A stretch of DNA of 10,641 nucleotides, taken from positions 1 through 10,641 of the forward strand of contig QUFP01000068.1 of NCBI GenBank assembly GCA_003478935.1. Reading direction: 5' to 3'. The stretch's first letter is position 1, and the number at the start of each line of letters is the position of its first letter. A model generated the notes under the pieces. It had not been told where the DNA came from, ran no database searches, and saw only the letters and a program-made list of their open reading frames with translations. Source of the DNA: Firmicutes bacterium AF25-13AC. GTDB taxonomy: Bacteria > Bacillota > Clostridia > Lachnospirales > Lachnospiraceae. The position numbers and the translations under genes were made by a program. This document shows, piece by piece, positions 6,932 through 10,641 of this stretch.

Positions 6932-7416
6932 AGACTCACCTCCTGTGAAGAGCGAAATGTCAAAAGTCCATCTACTGCCGCCTGAGTGATAAAGGCAATC
7001 TGATCATAAGATGGATATACTCTAATCTCTTTCAACGCTCGTGACTTTTCCCAGATGCCATTATGATACATATCCACAACTCGGAACACTTTATCATTGG
7101 CAACTTTTCCCATGATGATATCGAAGGAACGATATCTCTGGTCTCCGTCTCGGCACTGGCAGACAAAGTCTATCCAAGCATCGAGATCATCGGCAAAATT
7201 CTTAAATACAAAGCCTTTTGTGTCGTCCTTCATGTCATATATGTTCAAAATCGCTCTGCCACTTTCTTTCGAAAAACCAGCTTTTCGCTTTGCCCATTTC
7301 TCTGCCTGTTCTTTTACAGTTGTAACATAAAAACCACGCCCAAAATCAAGATCTCGATAGGAATGATTAACATCTGGATGGTCAACAACCATATTAGAGC
7401 CATGATATACAATCAC
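6928..7416 (-). CDS. DUF3990 protein, ADP-ribosyltransferase-like toxin candidate
   Basis: A 162-residue product that starts at GTG (7414-7416) with a GAGGGGG ribosome binding site 7-8 nt upstream. Family signatures are YHGSN (4-8), DLDFGRGFYVTT (22-33), EQAEKWAKR (36-44) and DQIAFITQAAVDGL (138-151). DUF3990 is regarded as related to the ADP-ribosyltransferase fold. His5, Tyr30 and the DQIAF Gln/Asp would line the NAD+ pocket, analogous to the H-Y-[E/Q] arrangement. The length is usual for the family, and the protein is cytoplasmic. It sits between a DUF3791 gene (4-nt overlap GTGA) and a 74-residue gene (4-nt overlap ATGA), the arrangement expected of a toxin flanked by its regulators. Enzymatic activity is inferred, not shown. 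Confidence 0.85.
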   Translation of the reverse strand: MIVYHGSNMVVDHPDVNHSYRDLDFGRGFYVTTVKEQAEKWAKRKAGFSKESGRAILNIYDMKDDTKGFVFKNFADDLDAWIDFVCQCRDGDQRYRSFDIIMGKVANDKVFRVVDMYHNGIWEKSRALKEIRVYPSYDQIAFITQAAVDGLLTFRSSQEVSL

Positions 7417-7628
7417 GTACTTATCCCCCTCTCATTCAAATACTCCTCTATATCCTGCACCACATAATTGGTACTCTGTGTATGAAGAATGTCATAGTTC
7501 GGAACCAGGTACAGGTCAAGACATCTGCTCTTTTTCAGTGCTTGGTATACCTTAGAGGGTGCAACATTCCAACGATCAGCGCAGGCATGAATCATGTAAA
7601 CAACAAAGGAAAAATTATTCTCATCCAT
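7413..7628 (-). CDS. DUF3791 protein, partner of DUF3990
   Basis: A 71-residue product. FVVYMIHACADRWNVAPSKVYQALKK (helical) is followed by LVPNYDILHTQSTNYVVQDIEEYL. The LHTQ and the tail D-I-x-x-Y-L are typical of DUF3791, which is routinely found beside DUF3990. The fold looks like a small helical DNA- or protein-binding domain. First gene of the operon: AAAGGAG lies 7-8 nt before the ATG, and the stop overlaps the GTG of DUF3990. A REP-like palindrome is 18 bp upstream. Likely antitoxin or autorepressor; inferred from order and size. Confidence 0.8.
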   Translation of the reverse strand: MDENNFSFVVYMIHACADRWNVAPSKVYQALKKSRCLDLYLVPNYDILHTQSTNYVVQDIEEYLNERGIST

Positions 7629-7645
7629 TCTACATCTCCTTTATT

Positions 7646-7671
7646 AGTACCGGGGGTCTGGCACCCGGTAC
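7646..7671. repeat. REP-like palindrome
   Basis: The best copy of the dispersed element: arms GTACCGGG (7647-7654) and CCCGGTAC (7664-7671) are perfect inverted repeats around a GGTCTGGCA centre. It lies immediately upstream of the DUF3791 operon, so it could form a hairpin in the 5' leader or influence the promoter. Confidence 0.8.
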
Positions 7672-7675
7672 ACAC

Positions 7676-7784
7676 TTACTGTAACACACTCAAGACTCGC
7701 TTCAAATACTGTGGTTAGCAGCTTATTTGTTCCACCTGTCGGATTGTACACCCTTAGCTGGACGCACTGCCTGACCCCAATGTG
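7676..7784. repeat. Dispersed repeat, copy B (~109 bp)
   Basis: Matches copy A at 430-545 in the same orientation, without the 7-nt insertion. It lies between the DUF3991-type operon leader (DUF3791/DUF3990) and the 3' end of the HD-Hsp90 gene, directly next to the REP-like palindrome. No coding potential is supported here. Confidence 0.8.
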
Positions 7785-7800
7785 CTCCAGTATTTCGTTT

Positions 7801-8640
7801 TCACTTGCTTAATATTTCTTTTGCAACTTTGCTAAAAGTATCCGTATTATTTTTTTGAATTATTTCATCTAATATTTTTAAATCAGATGATGATAGAATA
7901 TCTCTAAGCCCTTTACAAATAACTCGATATAAGTTTTCCTCAAAAATCAACCATTTCTCATCATAAATAATCTGATCCCTTGCAGAATTTAAATTTAAAT
8001 CACTGTTAGCACCAACATCCAGTCTGAATGAAAAAGGAAATGGTATTTTAATTACTGCTTTCGATACCTTATTAAAATAATCTGGAAACAAATTATATGG
8101 AATTTCTATTCCATGTATGGATAATGCCGATTTTGATCTAAATCTCTCCGACCACGATGAATTAGAACAGATTTGACCGTTTTCATCCACTGAAATATTG
8201 GTTGAAATCTCTGTAATATAATTATTTTCATATTTTATATTTGAAGATACGGTATAAACCTCACCATCAATTTCAACATCTTTTGATAGTATTTCAAGTT
8301 GTTCTACCGGCAAACCATTTTCAGTAAGTATTCCTATACAGCCTCTCCCTTTAAAGCCATACTCTTCACAAGTCAAATCAATATCTATCTTGCGAATATT
8401 CTTTGTATTCTTCCAAGAATAATCCAATAAAGGTTCTATATCTAAAGCATCAAAATACTCACTTGTGTATACTTCACTTTTTTTGTTTGTTTTAATCTCA
8501 ACTTGTACTGCTGGATTAGGTACACTGGATTTTACACACTGTATAAATTCATCCTCATTCATTCTATCCCATGGATGCACTGAGCGTAATGTTAATATAG
8601 TATCTGTCCCAGGTTCTTTTCTATCTGAATCAGAAATCAC
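7801..8640 (-). CDS. C-terminal part of the HD-Hsp90-type ATPase, out of frame
   Basis: A 279-residue frame opening at a GTG (8638-8640) that lacks a properly spaced ribosome binding site, so it is a continuation of the gene at 8637-10208, not a separate one. Residues 11-18 (GTDTILTL) are the last strand motif of a GHKL ATPase domain. LSIHGIEIP (173-181) and LNLNSARDQIIYD (215-227) match the middle domain of Hsp90-type proteins, where the Arg helps ATP hydrolysis. Restoring one base near 8657 gives ISIEGYESLFVISDSD across the junction and a protein of about 802 residues. The role is that of the rest of the gene. Confidence 0.7.
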   Translation of the reverse strand: MISDSDRKEPGTDTILTLRSVHPWDRMNEDEFIQCVKSSVPNPAVQVEIKTNKKSEVYTSEYFDALDIEPLLDYSWKNTKNIRKIDIDLTCEEYGFKGRGCIGILTENGLPVEQLEILSKDVEIDGEVYTVSSNIKYENNYITEISTNISVDENGQICSNSSWSERFRSKSALSIHGIEIPYNLFPDYFNKVSKAVIKIPFPFSFRLDVGANSDLNLNSARDQIIYDEKWLIFEENLYRVICKGLRDILSSSDLKILDEIIQKNNTDTFSKVAKEILSK

Positions 8641-10208
8641 AAAAAGACTTTCATAACCTCAATTGATATGTGCAGTGCTTCATCACACTCAAATTTTTCT
8701 CTAATTCTCCTAGTTGTTACTTCCATAGAATCGCATACCATAAAACACGAAAGAATACCTATACCAAATCTAGATATTGGAGTAAATGAAGATTCAAACG
8801 AAACCATCAACTCATTGAATTCCCGCGAAGAATAATATGAGCATCCAACATTAGTATAATAATTATCAATTATGTGCTGATTCATTCCAATACCATTATC
8901 ACTTACTCGCAGATAATCCACATTATTTTTTGTATATAGTGACACTTTTACTTTAGGGGTATACTCTATTCTCCATAACTCTGAGAGTTTTTTCCTAAGC
9001 AAACAAGCATCAATAGAATTTTGTAATAATTCACGCAATGCTACTTCTGGTTTACCATATAGCTTAGTTCCCATTAATAAGTCAATTATTTGTTTTTTAC
9101 TTAATGAAAATTTTGTATCATGGTAACGGTAAATAGGCTTTCCTGATATAATATCTTTTTTTGCCTGTATTTTTCTTCTATCTACCTGAGGTGGCAATGG
9201 AATTTTATAAGCTCCTATATCAATATCCATTCCTTTATTTGATAGATTGGATAAAATAACTGTTCCCTTCTTCAATTCTTCATCAATCTGATCACAAAAA
9301 TCGAGAATGGTAGCTTCAATTGCTGGATGCTCACACTGAGCCGAAAACAGAAGCATTCTAGGTGATATTGTCCATGCATTTATACTCTGATGTTTTTTCC
9401 ATTCTCTCAATGATACTGGATTTTTCACGGCCAGATGAGAAAACAGAACTGAAGGCGTTCTTTTAGGGTCAAAATCAATTATATCTGCTAATCGTAATAC
9501 TGTTGCCACAAACGGAATACACAAATATTCATCTTGTCCACACACTCTAAAAGTTTCCATCTGAAGTAAATATGTGTAACTTTCATTATGGCTAAAGCAA
9601 ATTGTTGCTAATGCATCTGTTAAATCCGTATCTTGATATATGATCTTCCCGCTCCAATATTTTGCAATAATTTCCCTTGCACGAGTCGAATGGGTTATTC
9701 TTATGTACTCTGTTACAATATAATCTTCCAAAAGCTGTGCTTTTGAAAACTCTTGTTCTGTTCTGAGACGTTCAATATCAGCTAACTGATGCTCATATGT
9801 CAAACGAAAACGAGAAAATTTTTGTCTTTCTTCTTTTAATTCTTCATCATATTCTTCCTCAGAAAGTTGATTTTTCCATGCCAATATATACTTTTCATCT
9901 GGTGCCATACCAATATCATGCAAAAACACTGAAATTATCAGCATGAATAAATCTGGTGTAGACAATCTTCTCATATTTTCTTGCGAAATAAGTTTTCCAA
10001 TAATACTAAGCATATTAAAAATATGGGTATCATCATGTAAAGTGAATTCAGGCATATTTTTAATTACTGTCTTTAAACGTTCAACCGCGAATGTACCGAT
10101 TTCTGATACAAGTGTTAAAACATTATATTGATTGCTTTTTTCACAATTATTTTTTAATTGTTGATAAACTGCCAACTTATTCAATCGGTTTTCCAAGTAT
10201 TCATTCAT
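8637..10208 (-). CDS. HD-domain plus Hsp90/GHKL-type ATPase, N-terminal part
   Basis: A 523-residue frame with AAGGA 7-8 nt before its ATG. Residues ~55-250 resemble an HD metal-dependent phosphohydrolase: LHDDTHIF (57-64), LHDIG (96-100), a later ICFSHNES (His207) and RLADIIDFD (239-247). Residues ~385-500 form a GHKL ATP-binding domain: N-box ELLQNSIDAC (393-402), DNGIGM (437-442), and the FGIGILSCF lid (481-489). The order HD then Hsp90/MORC-like is a known architecture, cytoplasmic, with suspected roles in stress or phage defence; the exact reaction is unknown to me. The frame ends abnormally in IEVMKVFL, while the expected continuation lies one base off (7801-8640). The gene is therefore broken here or mis-sequenced. 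It stands alone, with repeats on both sides. Confidence 0.8.
   Translation of the reverse strand: MNEYLENRLNKLAVYQQLKNNCEKSNQYNVLTLVSEIGTFAVERLKTVIKNMPEFTLHDDTHIFNMLSIIGKLISQENMRRLSTPDLFMLIISVFLHDIGMAPDEKYILAWKNQLSEEEYDEELKEERQKFSRFRLTYEHQLADIERLRTEQEFSKAQLLEDYIVTEYIRITHSTRAREIIAKYWSGKIIYQDTDLTDALATICFSHNESYTYLLQMETFRVCGQDEYLCIPFVATVLRLADIIDFDPKRTPSVLFSHLAVKNPVSLREWKKHQSINAWTISPRMLLFSAQCEHPAIEATILDFCDQIDEELKKGTVILSNLSNKGMDIDIGAYKIPLPPQVDRRKIQAKKDIISGKPIYRYHDTKFSLSKKQIIDLLMGTKLYGKPEVALRELLQNSIDACLLRKKLSELWRIEYTPKVKVSLYTKNNVDYLRVSDNGIGMNQHIIDNYYTNVGCSYYSSREFNELMVSFESSFTPISRFGIGILSCFMVCDSMEVTTRRIREKFECDEALHISIEVMKVFL
8656..8660 (-). other. Frameshift site in the HD-Hsp90 gene
   Basis: On the minus strand ATT GAG GTT ATG leads to a premature stop at 8637. 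One additional G (GAGGG in place of GAGG) gives ATT GAG GGT TAT GAA AGT CTT, that is IEGYESL, and joins the downstream frame. The span 7801-10208 is 2408 nt, one short of a multiple of three, as a one-base deletion predicts. Confidence 0.7.
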
Positions 10209-10254
10209 ACATTATTCCTTTCACTAGGTGTTTACGTTAGGTAAGGTACTCATT

Positions 10255-10280
10255 AGTACCAGGGATCTGGCACCCGGTAC
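10255..10280. repeat. REP-like unit upstream of HD-Hsp90 gene
   Basis: Almost the same as 7646-7671: AGTACCAGGG, a GATCTGGCA centre (one change from GGTCTGGCA) and a CCCGGTAC right arm. It lies about 50 bp before the start codon, mirroring the position of the copy before the DUF3791 operon. Confidence 0.75.
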
Positions 10281-10281
10281 C

Positions 10282-10311
10282 CATTTTGCGTTTACAGTTT
10301 AGTACCAGGGG
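10282..10311. repeat. Perfect 30-bp direct repeat, right copy
   Basis: Identical to 5029-5058 and in the same orientation. Similarity decays right after it, within a diverged REP-like unit (10301-10320). Confidence 0.9.
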
Positions 10312-10431
10312 GCTGGAACCAGAAGCCGCGTAATGCGACGAACATCTAGCTAAATGGCATTGCCAATGTGCCCACACTACGCAAAATGTAAACTTTTGTT
10401 TATAGAACTTTTATAAAGTTTATACTTTTTT

Positions 10432-10446
10432 GCCGGGGTCTGGCAC
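10432..10446. repeat. Truncated REP-like core
   Basis: GCCGGGGTCTGGCAC carries the repeat core without the AGTACC arm. It sits 10 bp beyond the stop codon of the IS3-type OrfA remnant. Confidence 0.6.
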
Positions 10447-10456
10447 GTAATGCCCT

Positions 10457-10641
10457 CTACATTTTTGCTTCGTCCTCTAATCGCAGTCTCCTCAGTTCTT
10501 TTAAAAACGCATTCTCTATTCTTAACTCATGAAGCTCCGCTTCTAATTCTTTTACATGTTCAATACTTGTATCAGTATCTTCTTTCTCAAATCTTGAAAG
10601 AATTTTTCCATTTGGCGTATTCGTATCCAATGCTTTCTGTC
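10457..10641 (-). CDS. IS3-family transposase OrfA, C-terminal fragment
   Basis: 61 codons enter from the right edge and stop at TAG (10457-10459). The visible part is a leucine-zipper-like helix, KELEAELHELRIENAFLKEL, ending LRRLRLEDEAKM. This is the typical end of IS3-group OrfA proteins, whose N-terminal helix-turn-helix (outside the window) binds the element ends. Intact IS3 elements have OrfB overlapping this point by a -1 frame. Here no OrfB-like frame follows, only repeats, so the element is a remnant or its second ORF was lost. Confidence 0.7.
   Translation of the reverse strand, partial: QKALDTNTPNGKILSRFEKEDTDTSIEHVKELEAELHELRIENAFLKELRRLRLEDEAKM

Larger units (their letters stand above)
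10209..10456. other. Repeat-rich non-coding region
   Basis: No gene supported. It contains REP-like units at 10255-10280, 10301-10320 and 10432-10446, the right copy of the 30-bp direct repeat, an 11-bp palindrome CATTGCCAATG (near 10354-10364) and an AT-rich imperfect palindrome around 10400-10425. No promoter for the HD-Hsp90 gene stands out. Confidence 0.55.

Noticed and set aside
1457..10131. Other plus-strand reading frames inside the minus-strand genes
   Set aside because: All are antisense shadows of well-supported genes and lack start signals.

Overview
The window looks like a piece of an accessory (defence/toxin) island from an anaerobic gut Firmicute, most likely a Lachnospiraceae relative. 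The reasons are the AT-rich composition, strong GGAGG-type ribosome binding sites, a secreted protein with YTGL..WYY..NG repeats of the kind common in that family, and DUF4869, DUF3791 and DUF3990 genes. These assignments come from remembered family patterns, not from a search. Every convincing gene lies on the minus strand, so the window is transcribed right to left.

Layout from left to right: (a) 1-169, the end of an IS66-like element with the first 12 codons of its first ORF and a good promoter; (b) 170-578, non-coding, with copy A of a ~110-bp dispersed repeat; (c) 579-3361, a secreted repeat protein split by a one-base frameshift at an A6 run, preceded 46 nt upstream by (d) 3408-4814, a RES-domain protein with a long helical N-terminus; (e) 4815-5127, non-coding, with a plus-strand hairpin RNA/terminator and three REP-like repeats; (f) 5128-6545, a tightly coupled DUF4869 + P-loop ATPase pair; (g) 6707-7628, a three-gene DUF3791 / DUF3990 / small-protein operon with 4-nt overlaps, which looks like a toxin-antitoxin module built on an ADP-ribosyltransferase fold; (h) 7646-7784, a REP-like palindrome and copy B of the dispersed repeat; (i) 7801-10208, an HD-domain plus Hsp90/GHKL-type ATPase gene, also split by a one-base frameshift; (j) 10209-10456, repeat-rich non-coding DNA; (k) 10457-10641, the C-terminal part of an IS3-type OrfA with no OrfB after it.

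The island reads as a stack of independent cassettes (RES + secreted protein; ATPase + DUF4869; DUF3990 operon; HD-Hsp90). They are separated by related dispersed repeats sharing the core GTGCCAGACCCC and bounded by IS remnants. Two cassettes (RES and DUF3990) are predicted to act on NAD+. The HD-Hsp90 and ATPase proteins are plausible sensor/effector NTPases. A perfect 30-bp direct repeat (5029-5058 and 10282-10311) brackets cassettes f to i and could allow their joint loss. Two single-base frameshifts in one window suggest either sequencing/assembly errors or decaying or phase-variable genes.
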